NCBI GenBank assembly: GCA_948144175.1
Contig: CANXME010002003.1
Coordinates: 569,684-633,683 of the forward strand
Length of the DNA: 64,000 nt
Origin: Closterium sp. NIES-65
Lineage: Eukaryota > Streptophyta > Zygnematophyceae > Desmidiales > Closteriaceae
Direction of reading: 5' to 3'
Positions 1 through 13,200 of the stretch are shown one piece after another. The notes under the pieces are model-generated. The model worked only from the letters and a program-made list of their open reading frames with translations. It was not told the origin of the DNA and made no database searches. The position numbers were made by a program, and so were the translations under genes. Position 1 is the stretch's first letter; the number at the start of each line of letters is the position of its first letter.

Positions 1-1256
1 CGCCATTCGTATGAAGAAGTGTTTTGAGACGTCTCAAAGCACTTCTTCATACACGTGTCTGATGATCCTCCGCTCACGGAGCAACTGAGCGCCATTCGTA
101 TGAAGAAGTGTTTTGAGACGTCTCAAAGCACTTCTTCATACACGTGTCTGATGATCCTCCGCTCACGGAGCAACTGAGCGCCATTCGTATGAAGAAGTGT
201 TTTGAGACGTCTCAAAGCACTTCTTCATACACGTGTCTGATAATCCTCCGCTCACGGAGCAACTGAGCGCCATTCGTATGAAGAAGTGTTTTGAGACGTC
301 TCAAAGCACTTCTTCATACACGTGTCTGATGATCCTCCGCTCACGGAGCAACTGAGCGCCATTCGTATGAAGAAGTGTTTTGAGACGTCTCAAAGCACTT
401 CTTCATACACGTGTCTGATGATCCTCCGCTCACGGAGCAACTGAGCGCCATTCGTATGAAGAAGTGTTTTGAGACGTCTCAAAGCACTTCTTCATACACG
501 TGTCTGATAATCCTCCACTCACGGAGCAACTGAGCGCCATTCGTATGAAGAAGTGTTTTGAGACGTCTCAAAGCACTTCTTCATACACGTGTCTGATGAT
601 CCTCTGCTCACGGAGCAACTGAGCGCCATTCGTATGAAGAAGTGTTTTGAGACGTCTCAAAGCACTTCTTCATACATGTGTCTGATGATCCTCCGCTCAC
701 GGAGCAACTGAGCGCCATTTGTATGAAGAAGTGTTTTGAGACGTCTCAAAGCACTTCTTCACACACGTGTCTGATGATCCTCCGCTCACGGAGCAACTGA
801 GCGCCATTCGTATGAAGAAGTGTTTTGAGACGTCTCAAAGCACTTCTTCATACACGTGTCTGATAATCCTCCACTCACGGAGCAACTGAGCGCCATTCGT
901 ATGAAGAAGTGTTTTGAGACGTCTCAAAGCACTTCTTCATACACGTGTCTGATGATCCTCCGCTCACGGAGCAACTGAGCGCCATTTGTATGAAGAAGTA
1001 TTTTGAGACGTCTCAAAGCACTTCTTCATACACGTGTCTGATGATCCTCCGCTCACGGAGCAACTGAGCGCCATTCGTATGAAGAAGTGTTTTGAGACGT
1101 CTCAAAGCACTTCTTCATACACGTGTCTGATGATCCTCCGCTCACGGAGCAACTGAGCGCCATTCGTATGAAGAAGTGTTTTGAGACGTCTCAAAGCACT
1201 TCTTCATACACGTGTCTGATGATCCTCCACTCACGGAGCAACTGAGCGCCATTCGG
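1..1256. repeat. 89-bp tandem array: palindrome plus exon fragment
   Basis: About 14 copies of an 89-bp unit, with starts at 1, 90, 179 and so on, and only a few substitutions between copies. Each unit holds a 44-bp near-perfect palindrome (9-52 in unit 1, one mismatch, centre GAGACGTCTC) and a 45-bp segment ending in gagcgccattc. That segment is part of the first visible exon of the helicase gene: the last copy runs on into the intact exon at about 1212-1258. The unit length is not a multiple of three. The array is cut by the window edge, so its full size is unknown. It could be an assembly collapse or expansion, but the substitutions between copies argue for real repeats. Confidence 0.95.
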
Positions 1257-4200
1257 CAGAGGTGGGTGGGTGGGTGTTTGTACTCCATTTCCTTAATTTT
1301 CCCCCCATCCCCCCACATTCCTTCCGTTTGCTTCCCACCCCATCCCCATCCTTCCCATTCATATTCCTCTCAGTCTCAATGTACCTATTCCCCTCAATAC
1401 CCTCCTTCTTCCTCCTTTATCCCGTTCTATCCCGTTCCTTCCCATGCCACGTGTCCCTGTATCACAGGAGCGTGTCCTCTTGCCTCGTCCAGATCAGAGG
1501 CGCCAATCGGCTCAAGCTGCTGACGTGGCATGCCAGCCTGGCAGAGCCTCTCATCTTCCTCCTCATCGATTCCCAACTGGTCAGCTCCCTCCCCCCCTCT
1601 CCCCTTCTCCCCTTCGCACTGCAATGGCTCCTGAGCTTTAATCTACCACCATTTCGCCTTCCTTTACCTGTCCCATGTGCGTCTTTTGAGGCGCCTCAAA
1701 AGTGAATCTACCACCATTTCGCCTTCCTTTACCTGTCCCATGTGCGTCTCTCTCCCCACTCCCCCTCCGCTTCCCCCTCTACCCTTTCTCCCACTCCTTC
1801 CACCTCTCCCCCTCCCAGCCCAACAGGGACATGGCTCGAGAGCTCCTCACCTCCCTCTGCAGGGACCACCGCATCGACCGCCAGCTCGCCTTCCTTGCCG
1901 CCTCCCCCACCTCTATCCCTTACCTCTGTCCCCCGTCTTCACTCCTTCACTCCTTCCTCCCCCAGCCCAACAGGGATATGGCTCGAGAGCTGCTAACCTC
2001 CCTCTGCAGAGACCACCGTATTGACCACCAGCTCGCCTTCCTCGCCTCCTCCTCCGTCTCTGCCCGTGGGCTCGTTCGGGCATTCGCCAAGGCGGCTGCT
2101 GTGGTGAGAAATCAAATGGGTACTGTCATGGGTGCAGGAGATCGTATCGTATCGGATCATCTCCTCTGCTGCCTCTGCTCCCAGCTTGTTCAGGCGTTTG
2201 TCAAGGCTGGTACTTTGGTAAGAAATTGGTGCTCATGGTCATGCGATGTTCTTGTGATGACCAGGAGGTATTCGGCTGCTCCCACTTGTTCCTCCTTTTC
2301 TGTTGTGCGTTGATGACTTGTTTGAAGAAGTGTTTTGAGACGTCTCAAAACACTTCTTCAAACACGTTGATGACTGGTGTCTCTCCCCCCACCACCAGCT
2401 TCCCATGGACCCTGCAGGCTAGCAGGCGTCTCATCCAAAGCCTTCTCTTCTGCTCCTCCTACCGTCTATTACCCCTTCTCTTTCCATTCCTCACTTCCTT
2501 TCTGCCTGTCCTTCCTTTTGTCCGCCTCTTCCCTTCCCTTCCCATTCTTCTGCCCTACTCACACACACACCAGCTCTCCCTGGACCCCACAGGCAAGCAG
2601 GCATCAATCATCCAAGGCCTTCTCTTCTATGCATCAAAGCTCCTCGCTTTACCCTCTCACCTCCCTGTCTCCCACCTTGGATCCCCCCATCTTTGTGCTC
2701 TGCCCATGCCTCGTCCCTCCAGTTGTCCCTGGACCCCACAGGAAAGCAAGCGTCAATCATCCAGGGCCTTCTCTTCTATGCATCCAAGCTCCTCGGCCCT
2801 CCCTCCGTACACCTCTCCTGCATCTCTCCACCGCACTCCACTCCTCTGCCCGGCCCCTCACCTCCCTCACCCAGCCTCACTGCTAAGTCTGGGGGGTTTG
2901 GGAGGGGTGGAGCAGGATCAGGGGTAGGGGTCGGGGCACAAATGGGGATCAAGAAGTTTTTCACCAAGCCAAGTGTGACAGCTGCTGCTGCTGCTGGTGC
3001 TGGTGCTGGTGGTGGTGGTACTGCTGCTGCCGCGCCTGGTGCGTTTGGTGCTACCGATGGCACTGCTGCTGCTAGTGTAAAACTGGAGCAGCAACATGAG
3101 GAGGGGAAGGCGAAGGAGAAGGCAAGGGAGTGGGAGAGGGAGGAGAGGGAGAGAAAGGAGGTGTGGAGAGCGGTTGGGTGGGATGTGTCTCGTGTGCTGT
3201 GGCCCATGGTGGCATTTCTGGTGTGGCGATGCAGGGCATGTGCTGATACCATCACCACTGGCGGTCAGGTAAGATCTCAATAACTCATCTCAGGAGTTTT
3301 TTTTCTTTTCTTTTTATTTTTTATTTTTTCTGCTGAAATGGGTGTTGTAATGTGTGGATAAGATATCATTATGTGTGGATACTACCATCGGCCATGCCTC
3401 TCTCTCTTTTCTCCTGCCTCCTTCCCTTTCCCTTCCTTCCCCTGCCTTCCCCTCCCCTGCCTTCCCCTCCCTGCCTTTCCCTTCACCAGAAGCTCGTATT
3501 TGTCCGTCTGTTCGAGATCCTTCCCCTGGCTGTCAACCATCTACTCCCTTCCTCATCTTCCATCACGAGCAGTAGCAGCAGCACTCCCAAAGCTGCTGCC
3601 ACTGCGGCTGCTGCAGGCACCACTGCCTCCCCCCATCCAACTGCCCCTGGGCTTTTCAAAGTTCCCAGCATGGTTTGCGATGGTAAACTCTCACTCTTCC
3701 CAATCGCTGCTTCTTCCCCGGAGATTCCGAACCTGCTGCTGGAACGGAGCATCGGCCAGGCCTGGGGTGGAGGCTCGGCAGGGGTACGGGCCTCTTGGTT
3801 TGGGGATGGAGGAATGGGTGGTGCGGGGGCTGGAGGGAGAGAGGAGGAAGCTGATTGGGTGGCTGACGTGGCAGCTTGTGTGACTGTAAAGGATGGGTCT
3901 ATACTGCATCGATGGGTGGATGCTTCAGCAACAGTGCTGAAAGCGTTACAGGTTACATGGAGCCTTATCACTGGTAACCACATCAGAGAATGTAACAAAA
4001 GTGGTCATGGTATGAGCAGCAACAGCAGGACTGGTGGTCGCAGGGGAGGTGGGATTTGGGGGAGGTGGAAATGGGCTGTGCTGCTGAGGGATTTCTGTAG
4101 TTGCCTGATTGCTGGGATTAAGCTAAATGTTGGTGTGAGCTTGTCTCAAGAACAGAAGGATAGGCTTTTGGCAGCAGCACAGCATGCAGCGTCGCTTATC

Positions 4201-7200
4201 GCAGCTTCGGATGCCGAACCTCCGCCAAAGCAGCCGCTCCCGAGCCTGAGGGTTCCGTCTGTGGACGGGGGGATGGTGGATGGGGAGGAGGGAGAGGAGG
4301 AGGGTGGGAGAGAGGGGATTGAAGATTTGATTTACTTGTTTAGTGAGGATGAAGAGGAGGAGAGGGGTAAGGAGCAGGGGGAAAGGAGGGGTGAGGATGA
4401 GGAGGAGAGCAGGGGGAGGAAAGGGGAGGAGAGAGTGGGTTGGGGTGGGGGTTGGAGTGTTGGAGGAGTGGAAAAAGGGACTGCCGGAAAGGGGAAGGGA
4501 GGAATGGTTGAGACTATAGATCTGGACGAGATTGAGGAGGGTGCTGGGGTGGGTGCTGGTGGGATGGGTGCTGGTGGGATGGGTGCTGGTGGGATGGATG
4601 CTACAGGGGTGAAAGCAGTGAAGCAGGAAGTACAGGGAGGGAAGCAGGAGGAGGGAGTGGGTGATATGAATATGGAGGAGGTAGTAGAAGAAGAGATGGA
4701 GGAGGAAGAAGAGGAGGAAGAAGAGGAGGAAGAAGAGGAGGAGGAGGAAGAGGAGGAGGAGATGGGGGAGGAGGATGAGGAGGAGGAGGAGGAGGAGGAG
4801 GATGAGGTGCCGATAGGGCAGCTGAAGCGAGGCAGTGAAGGTGGGGGCGCAGAGGCTGAGACTCCATCTGGGGAAGGTGCATTTGCCAAGTCGGCGCCTT
4901 CTTTTCCGTTCTCCGCAGGCGCTGCATCCTCCTCCTCTCATGCTGCCACTCCCTTCGCCGCCTCTCCCTTTGCCTCTCTCCTTTCCTCGCAAGCAGCAAA
5001 GCAGCGGCGCCGAAACACTCTCGAAAAATACCTGCGCACGCAGGTTGCAGCTGCCGCTGGCGCTGGTGCTGGTGCTACAGCCGCTGCCGGCACTGCTGCT
5101 GCTGGCACTGGGGGTGCAGGCATGGGAAAACCGAGTGCAGGGTCAAGGCTTGGAGCAGGAGGGATCGTTTTTAAGAAGCCGCGGAGTCTTCTAAGCAGAA
5201 AGCCAGGTGTAATGAAAGGGGCAGGCAGAGGGGGCAAGCTGTCAGCGATTCGAGAGTCGCACAAGGCAGAGGTGGAGCAGAGGAACAGTGCACTGGGGGA
5301 CGTGCAGCGGCAAATCAGAGAGCGACAGCTGGCGGAGAGGCTGAAGCAGCAGCAGCAGCAGGGAGGGGCAGGGGGGGCTGGTGCAGCAGCGGATCCGTTT
5401 GCATTTACTGTGGAGCCACCCTCGGGTGCAGGTTTATCTGGAGCAGGCTTATTCGGCAAAGCCCCTGTCCCACCAGCCATGGCACGTTCAGCAGCAGGGG
5501 CAGGGGCAGCAGGTGGAGCAGGAGCAGGAGCAGCAGGGGCAGCAGGGGTGGCAAAAGCAAAGGCGGCAGTGCTTCTAGAGGTCTTTGCAGATGATGACTT
5601 GGATGCAGAGCTTGAAAGAGAAGCAGCAAAGGCTAGGAGGCCAGGAGGGAAACTTTCAATAGGCGGGCTTGAAGGCATGAACCGCGTTGCAGACCAGATC
5701 AAACGCCACCAAACCATCGCACTAGGCTCGGACCAGGCCGGCCAGGCAGGCTTGGCGGGTAGGCTCGGCATCCAGGACTGGATGGCTTGGAAGAAGCCGC
5801 CTCTGCCGAAGCTAGACGATTGGTTTTGGAAGATCCTGGCCATGGATTACTATGAGGTGGTGTCTGGTTCCGAGCCTGCAGGTTCGGCGAGCCGGGGGCT
5901 GGTTCGGGTGCCAGACGAGTTTGGTTCGGTGGCGGAGTACGTTCGGGTGTTCCAACCACTAGTCCTGGAGGAATTCAAGGCGCAGCTTCGGCGATCGTAC
6001 GAAGATGCTGTTGGCTCGGGAGGAGGCGGAGGAGCGGGAGGAACGGGAGGAGTGGGAGGAGCGGGAGGAGGGGGAGCGGGAGGAGGGGGAGGCGCGGGAG
6101 GAGGGGGAGCGGGGGAGAGGAGGGGAGGGGCGGAGGTGGCATATGTGGGAGCGCTGAGAATGTTGTCGATAGAGCGGGTGGATGATTTCCAGCTCGCGAG
6201 GTTCATGGCCGAACCTGGAGCTTCATCGGGGTCTCGGGCGTTTTGTGGGGAGAATGATCTCGTGCTGCTCACCCGTAAAGTGCCCGACCATGCTGCTGCA
6301 GCGGCGGCAGCTGCTGCTGGGAGCGATGCTTCTGCGGCAGCACAGCAGCTTCATGTGCTGGCCAAGGTGAGACGAGAGTCATTGCATGTAAGAGTGAATG
6401 CAGTGGTCTCTGTGGGGGAGGTCTGTGAGGAGAATGATCTCATGATGCTCACCAGGAAAGTGCCCGACCATGCTGCTTCTGGTGCTGTTGGTGCCGCTGG
6501 AGCTGCTGCTGGGGGTTGGTGGTGGTGCTGTGGCAGCACAGCAGCTTCATGTGCTCGCCAAGGTGAGACGAGAATCATTGCGTGAGAGAGCGATTTGAAC
6601 AGGGGCGTTCTGTTCTGTGGGGAGAATTATCCCGTGCAGCTCACGCGCAACGTGGCAGACCACCACGCTACTGCGGCTGTGGGAGATCTCCTCTCCCCAC
6701 CTTCCCACCTCATCCATCTTCCAACCCACCCCACCGCACCCCACTTCCACTGTCCTGCTATCCCTTCCTCTCAGGCGGAGCGGCGGGAGTATGAGAGGGA
6801 ATCGCGGGCAATGGTCATCCAGTTGCGTCTCTTCCTCCCACCCACCTCCTCGCTGCGCCTGGCGCGCTGCAAGCAGCTGATGGGGGACTGCAGCTGCTGG
6901 CACGTCACGCGCATCCTCTCCCTCGTGCCGCACATGCGCGAGTTTCAGGCCCTCGCTGCTGCACTGCACAGTGCCTAACTGCCCGCTCTCCTTCCCTCAC
7001 TCTCTTCTGTCTCCCCCTTGCCCCACCCCCCTTCCACCCTCTCCTTCCTCCCCCCCTGCCCCTCTCTCCTCAGGTGGAGAGAAGAGAATACGAGAGGGAA
7101 TCTCGGGCAATGGTAATCCAATTGCGTCTCTTCCTCCCGCCCACCGGCACCCCTCGCCTCGCACGCTGCAAGCAACTCCTGGGCGACCGCAGCTGCTGGC

Positions 7201-10200
7201 ACGTCACGCGCATCCTCTCCCTCGTGCCCCACATGCGCGAGTTTCAGGCCCTCGCTGCTGCGCAGTACCTGCCGCTGCTCCCACCTCTGCTTAAGCCCAG
7301 CTGCTTTCGTGCTGCCAGTTCAGGTGCTGCCGGTGCTGCTGGTGCCGCTGCTGGTGCTGCTGGTAGTGGTGCTGCTGGTGCCGCTGCTGGTGCTGCTGGT
7401 AGTGGTGCTGCTGCTGGTGCTGCGACTGCATCTCTGGAAGGAACGCCTCTGCCAGTCGCCCTCAGGCACAAGTACGAGGCCCAGTTCAACGAGTACCAGC
7501 TGCAAGCCATTCAGCAGGCGGTCGGAACAAACAAGGACGGGTCATCCAGCAGCAATCCGGGCTTCAGCGGTGCTGCTCCTGCTGCTGCTGTTGCTGCCGG
7601 TGCTGCTGGTTTTGGTGCTGTTGGTGTTGGTCGTGCTGCTGCTTCTGCTGCCGCTGGTGGTTTTGGTGGTGGTGGTGGTGGTGGTGGTGGTGGTGGTGGT
7701 GGTGGTGGTGGTGGTGGCGGCAGTACAGAGGCGAATCGACAGCTGGTGTTGGTGCAGGGTCCGCCAGGGACAGGCAAGACCCGCACCATCGTTGCCATCA
7801 TCACAGCCTTGCTAGCCTGCAAGAAAAGAGTTAACTCTGGGAATCAGGAGCACTCGGGAGCAGGAGAAGACACGGGTGTGGGCTGGGATCTGAAAGAGCC
7901 GAGGGTTAGGCAGCTTGGGAGGGCGCCAGGGTTGAGGGGTGGGGCGGGTGGGTTGGGTGGGGAGGGAAAGAGGGTGAGTACTGCAACTGCTATGGCTCGT
8001 ATGTGGCAAGATGCTGCTGTTGCCATGGATTTGGAGAGAGGGGGGATGAGAGGAGGAGTGAGGGGAGGAGTGAGGGGAGGAGGAGGGGTGAGTCGAGGAG
8101 GGGGAGCTGGAGGAGGTAGTGGAGCGGGAGGAAGGGCAAGCGGGGGAGGAGGAGGGGGAGAGGGGGCAGGAGGGGCAGGGGGGAAGAAGCAGCGGACGAG
8201 GGTGCTGGTGTGTGCGCAATCCAATGCTGCAGTGGACGAAATCATATCTAGGATCTTCCGAGCCCATTCCGAGGCAGCCAAGGACGGGGAGGACGCGACG
8301 GCGCGATCTCAGCCGTCGGTTGTGCGCGTTGGGAACGTGTCTGCTGTCCATCCGGACTCTCTACATATTCACATTGACACACTAGTGGCAAAGAGGCTAG
8401 TGAAAGAAGCAGCTGCGAGAGGTGTGAATGTAGGCAGTGGTGATAGTAACGAAGGGGGGAAAGAGGGTGGTAGTGGGGGTGTGAGCGAGAAGGATTGGAG
8501 GGACGCGTTTGGTGATGGGGCGTTTGGTGGGGGCGCGCGTGGTGGTGCTGACACTCGTGGGGGCACAGGCAGTGGCACTGCTGCTGCTGCTGGTGCTGGT
8601 GGTGCGAGTGGTGGTTTGGGAACTGAGAGTGCTGTGAGAGAGAGAGTGGCGCAGTTGAGGCAGCAGTTGGAACGGGCCTTTGAGGTGATCAGAGCAGTAG
8701 AGGCACTTCGATGCAAGAAACGCTCAGGGGAGGACGGGGAGGGTGGGGAGGAGGGAAGAGCGGAGGAGGGAGATGGAGGGAAGGGTGGTGGTGCGAGGGA
8801 GAGGAGACGGGAGGGTGGAAGGGGAGGGGGAGAGGAGGAGAAAACGGCAGAGGAAATAGCAGAGGAGATTATATCGCATGGGGAGGAGACGATTAGAGCG
8901 AGGCTTAACCTGCTTTATCGGAAGAAGCGGGAGATTTCGGCTGACCTGGCAGCAGCTGAGAAGGAGCGGCGGGCAGCTGCAGAAGAGGATAAAGCGCGCC
9001 GGGCAGCTGTGAAAAAAGAGATTATAAGAGAGGCGGAAGTGGTTGTGACTACATTAAATGCGTGTGGAGGGGATGTGTTTACAGCATGTTGGGAAGGGGC
9101 AGGGGAGAAGGGAGGGAGAGGGGGAGGAGGAGCAGAGGGGATGGGTGGTGGTGCTGGCGGTGGGAGGTTTGGGGGGAGTGGGGGGATGGGAGGGGGGGTT
9201 CTTGGAGCGAGGGGGAGGGGATGGGGAGGAGGCATGGGGGGAGGAGTCAGAGGAGGAGCTTCAGGTGGTTTTTCAGGTGGAGGGTCAGGTGGGGTGCTGC
9301 CGTCGTGGATGGAGGGGTTGTTTGATGCGGTGGTGATCGATGAGGCTGCTCAGGCATTGGAGCCAGCCACTCTCATTCCCCTCCAGCTGCTCAGTCGAAT
9401 CAGCAGCCGATGCATCATGGTGCGTTCTGACTTGGTTTCATTCATGACAAATTATCAGCCATTCTTGTGACTCTTGAGTCGTCTCAGTAGTCAACTCTTC
9501 TGGACTTCATTGTGATTTTTCTGACCTGCAGGGGAGAAGAATGGCCCGCAGCAGCACTGCATTCACCCCCCTGCCCCTTTGTACCCATTCTTACCCCTCT
9601 TCACTGCGCTGCACCAGGTGGAGGACCCCAACCAGGTCCCAGCCACAGTCCTCTCTCGCACCGATCCAACCTTCGTACGAGCACTCACCCCCCTCTACTC
9701 CTTTTTACCCTTGTCCACCCCTCTTCATCCCTCTTCACCGCACTTCACCAGGTGGGCTAGCTACCCCAAGCAGCTCCCAGCTACAGTCCTCTCCCTCACG
9801 GCAGTTAACCTTCGCTACGAGCACTCCCACTCCTTCCACCCACCCCTCTTCACCGCTTTGTACCCATTCCCTTTCACTCTCCACCCATTTCTACCCCTCT
9901 TCACCACACTGCACAGGTGGGCGACCCCAAGCAGCTGCCAGCAACAGTCCTCTCTCGTACGGCATCCAACCTTGGCTACGAGCGCTCGCTCTTTGAGCGC
10001 CTACAGACGTCTGGTTACCCTGTTACCATGCTCTCCACACAGTACCGCATGAACCCTCACATCTCCCGCTTCCCCTCCTCCTTCTTCTACCAGTCCCTTC
10101 TCTCTGACGCTCCCTGTGTCACCGCCCCCTCCTGGTCCTCCCCCTTCCAAGCCTTTCCATCCAATTACCCCTCACCATCCTCGTTTCAGTCTGATTCGTT

Positions 10201-13200
10201 ACAGGCTGAGCAGCAGCAGCACAGTGTAGGGTCAACAGCCCCGCTGCTTCCGTATGGTGTGTATGATGTGGAGGATGGCGTGGAGAGGACTAGAGGGCCG
10301 GCTGGAGCCCCTTCCTTGTGCAATGAGGGGGAAGCGACGGCTGCTCTGGAGCTGTACCTCCTGCTCAAGCAGCGGTGAGTGCTTCAAAGGCTAGACTGTA
10401 TGTATGGAAGTGCACAGGCAGCAGCACAGTGTGGGGTCAACAGCCCCGCTGCTGCCGTACGGTGTGTTTGATGTGGAGGATGGCGTGGAGAGGACTAGAG
10501 GGCCGGCTGGAGCCCCTTCCTTGTGCAACGAGGGGGAAGCGACGGCTGCTCTGGAGCTGTACCTCCTGCTCAAGCAGCGGTGAGTGCTTCAAAGGCTAGA
10601 CTGTATGTATGGAAGTGCACAGGCAGCAGCACAGTGTGGGGTCAACAGCCCCACTGCTGCCGTACGGTGTGTTTGATGTGGAGGATGGCGTGGAGAGGAC
10701 TAGAGGGCCGACTGGAGCCCCTTCCTTGTGCAACGAGGGGGAAGCGACGGCTGCTCTGGAGCTGTACCTCCTGCTCAAGCAGCGGTGAGTGCTTCAAAGG
10801 CTAGACTGTATGTATGGAAGTGCACAGGCAGCAGCACAGTGTGGGGTCAACAGCCCCGCTGCTGCCGTACGGTGTGTTTGATGTGGAGGATGGCGTGGAG
10901 AGGACTAGAGGGCCGGCTGGAGCCCCTTCCTTGTGCAACGAGGGGGAAGCGACGGCTGCTCTGGAGCTGTACCTCCTGCTCAAGCAGCGGTGAGTGCTTC
11001 AAAGGCTAGACTGTATGTATGCAAGTGCACAGGCAGCAGCACAGTGTGGGGTCAACAGCCCCGCTGCTGCCGTATGGTGTGTTTGATGTGGAGGATGGCG
11101 TGGAGAGGACTAGAGGGCCTGCAGGCGCCCCTTCTCTGTGCAACGAGGCGGAGGCGACGGCTGCCCTGGAGCTCTATCGGCTGCTGCAGCGACGGTGAGT
11201 GTGTGTTGAGGTTGTTATTGTGGCCCTGTTGCTGCCATACACGGTCTTTGATGTGGAGGATGGCGTGAAGAGGAGGAGGGGGCTGGCAGGAGCACCTTCT
11301 CTCTGCAACGAGGCGGAAGCGACGGCTGCCCTGGAGCTGTACCGACTGCTGCAGCAACGGTATGTGTGTGTCCAGGTTGCTGTTGTTGTCGCACTGCTCC
11401 TATATGCTGTATTTGATGTGGAGGATGGCGTGGAGAGGACTTGGGCTGGCAGGAGCCCCTTCCCTCTGCAACGAGGCTGAAGCAACGGTCGCTCTGGAGC
11501 TGTACTGGCTGCTGCAGCAACGGTAAGAGTTTCTTCAAGTTGTTGTGCTCACACTGGTACCGTACTCTCTGTATGGCTTCGAGGATGGGTTGAGGCGTGC
11601 AATCGGACAGGCAGCAGCAACGGTAAATTCTCCCGGTTAAGGTGTTCTGCCTTATGCATCTGCACGTCCTCCCTCTGCCCAATTTGACGTCACTTTTCCA
11701 GCTTCTTTGAGGAATGTGTTCCAGGCAGAATCGGATCCAAATGACATATGCCCTGCAACCAGCAGCTTTTCCTTCTGAATGACATGTCTTTTTCTCCCTC
11801 TGTACTGTATTGTTCTGTACTATACTGTACTGTACTGTATGCATGTGTGTCTCTTCTACCAGGTTTCCTGAGGAGTGTGCGCCTGGCAGGGTAGGTGTAA
11901 TCACCCCCTACAAGCAGCAGCTCTTCCTTCTAAGAGACACTTTTAGCCGAGCGCTGGGGCGGGGGGGGGCAGCAGACGTGGAGTTTAACACAGTCGACGG
12001 CTTTCAGGGCAGGGAGGTCGATATCCTCCTCTTCTCCACCGTCCGTGCCTCTCCTTCCCCCTTCCTCCCTTCCTCTTTCCATCCCTCCTCCTCTCGCCAT
12101 TCCGCCTCATCTTCTCTCCTTGGGAAGCCTAACACCGGCGATCGGCCGTCAAGGGAAGAGAGGAGGACCGTCGGATTTGTAGCAGATGAACGGCGGATGA
12201 ACGTAGCATTAACTCGGGCGAGAAAAGCGCTGTGGATTGTGGGGAATGCGGCCACGTTGGCTCAGAGCAAGCCCTGGTGTGCTCTGCTGTGTGATGCGAG
12301 AGACAGAGGGGTGGTTTTTAGGGTGAAAAGGCCTTACAGGGAGGGGTTGGTGAGAGGGGAGAGGGCTGATTTGAGGTTTTTGCCTGAGAGGGAGAGGGGT
12401 GGGGGAGAGGAGGGAGGGAGGAGACGTGGCGAGGAAGGGGAGAGGAGACAAGGTGGGGAGGGGAGAAGTGGGGAAGATGAAAGGGAGGAGAGGAGTGGGA
12501 GAGGTGAAAGGGAGGAGAGAGTGAGGGAGGAGAGATTTAGAGAGGAGAGAGTGAGGGAGGAGAAAGCAAGAGAGGAGAGAAGGAAGGAGGAGAGAGGGAG
12601 GGAGGAGAAAGTGAGGGATGAAAGAGCAAGAGAGGAGTGGCCGAAGGAGGCAAGGGCACCAATGCAAGCACCAGGGGATGCAGCAGCAACAGGGGCAGAA
12701 GCAGCAGAGGCGAAAGCAGCAGCAGAGGTGAAAACAGTAGCAGAGGCGAAAGCAGCAGCAGAGGTGAAAGCAGTAGCAGAGGCGAAAACAGTAGCAGAGG
12801 CGAAAGCAGTAGCAGAGGCGAAAGCAGTAGCAGAGGCGAAAGCAGTAGCAGAGGCGAAAGCAGTAGCAGAGGCGAAAGCAGTAGCAGAGGCGAAAGCAGT
12901 AGCAGAGGCGAAAGCTAGGGTTAAGGAACAAGCGAGTTTGCCAGTACAAGCAGCATTAAAGGCACGCATGCATGAGGCAGCAGGCTTGAAGCACAAGGAT
13001 GGAAGCCGAGAGGAGGAGGTGTTAGATTCTCGTGAGAAGAAGGTGCCTGAAGCAGCAGCAGGGCCGAGGGTGAGAGAGGATGGAGCAGTGCTAAGGAAGG
13101 GAGAAGGAGAGATGAGAGAGGCTGAGGGGAGGGAGCATGGGGCGAGACCGACTGAGGGGATTCAGAATGTGGAGGAATTGGGGAAAAGGGAGAGGGAGAG

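Noticed and set aside
1..1256. CRISPR-like array of regular repeats
   Set aside because: The 89-bp units are nearly identical along their whole length, so there are no unique spacers; the context is a eukaryotic intron-bearing gene.
1..1256. Centromeric or telomeric satellite
   Set aside because: The unit is half palindrome and half helicase-exon sequence, continuous with the intact exon, so it is a local amplification; only about 14 copies are visible.
9471..9490. cttgagtcgtctcag as another member of the palindrome family
   Set aside because: The two halves are not self-complementary at the centre and no flanking duplication is seen.
12209..12949. Repetitive RLCYCF minus-strand ORF
   Set aside because: Antisense of the (AEAKAV)n minisatellite in the helicase tail.
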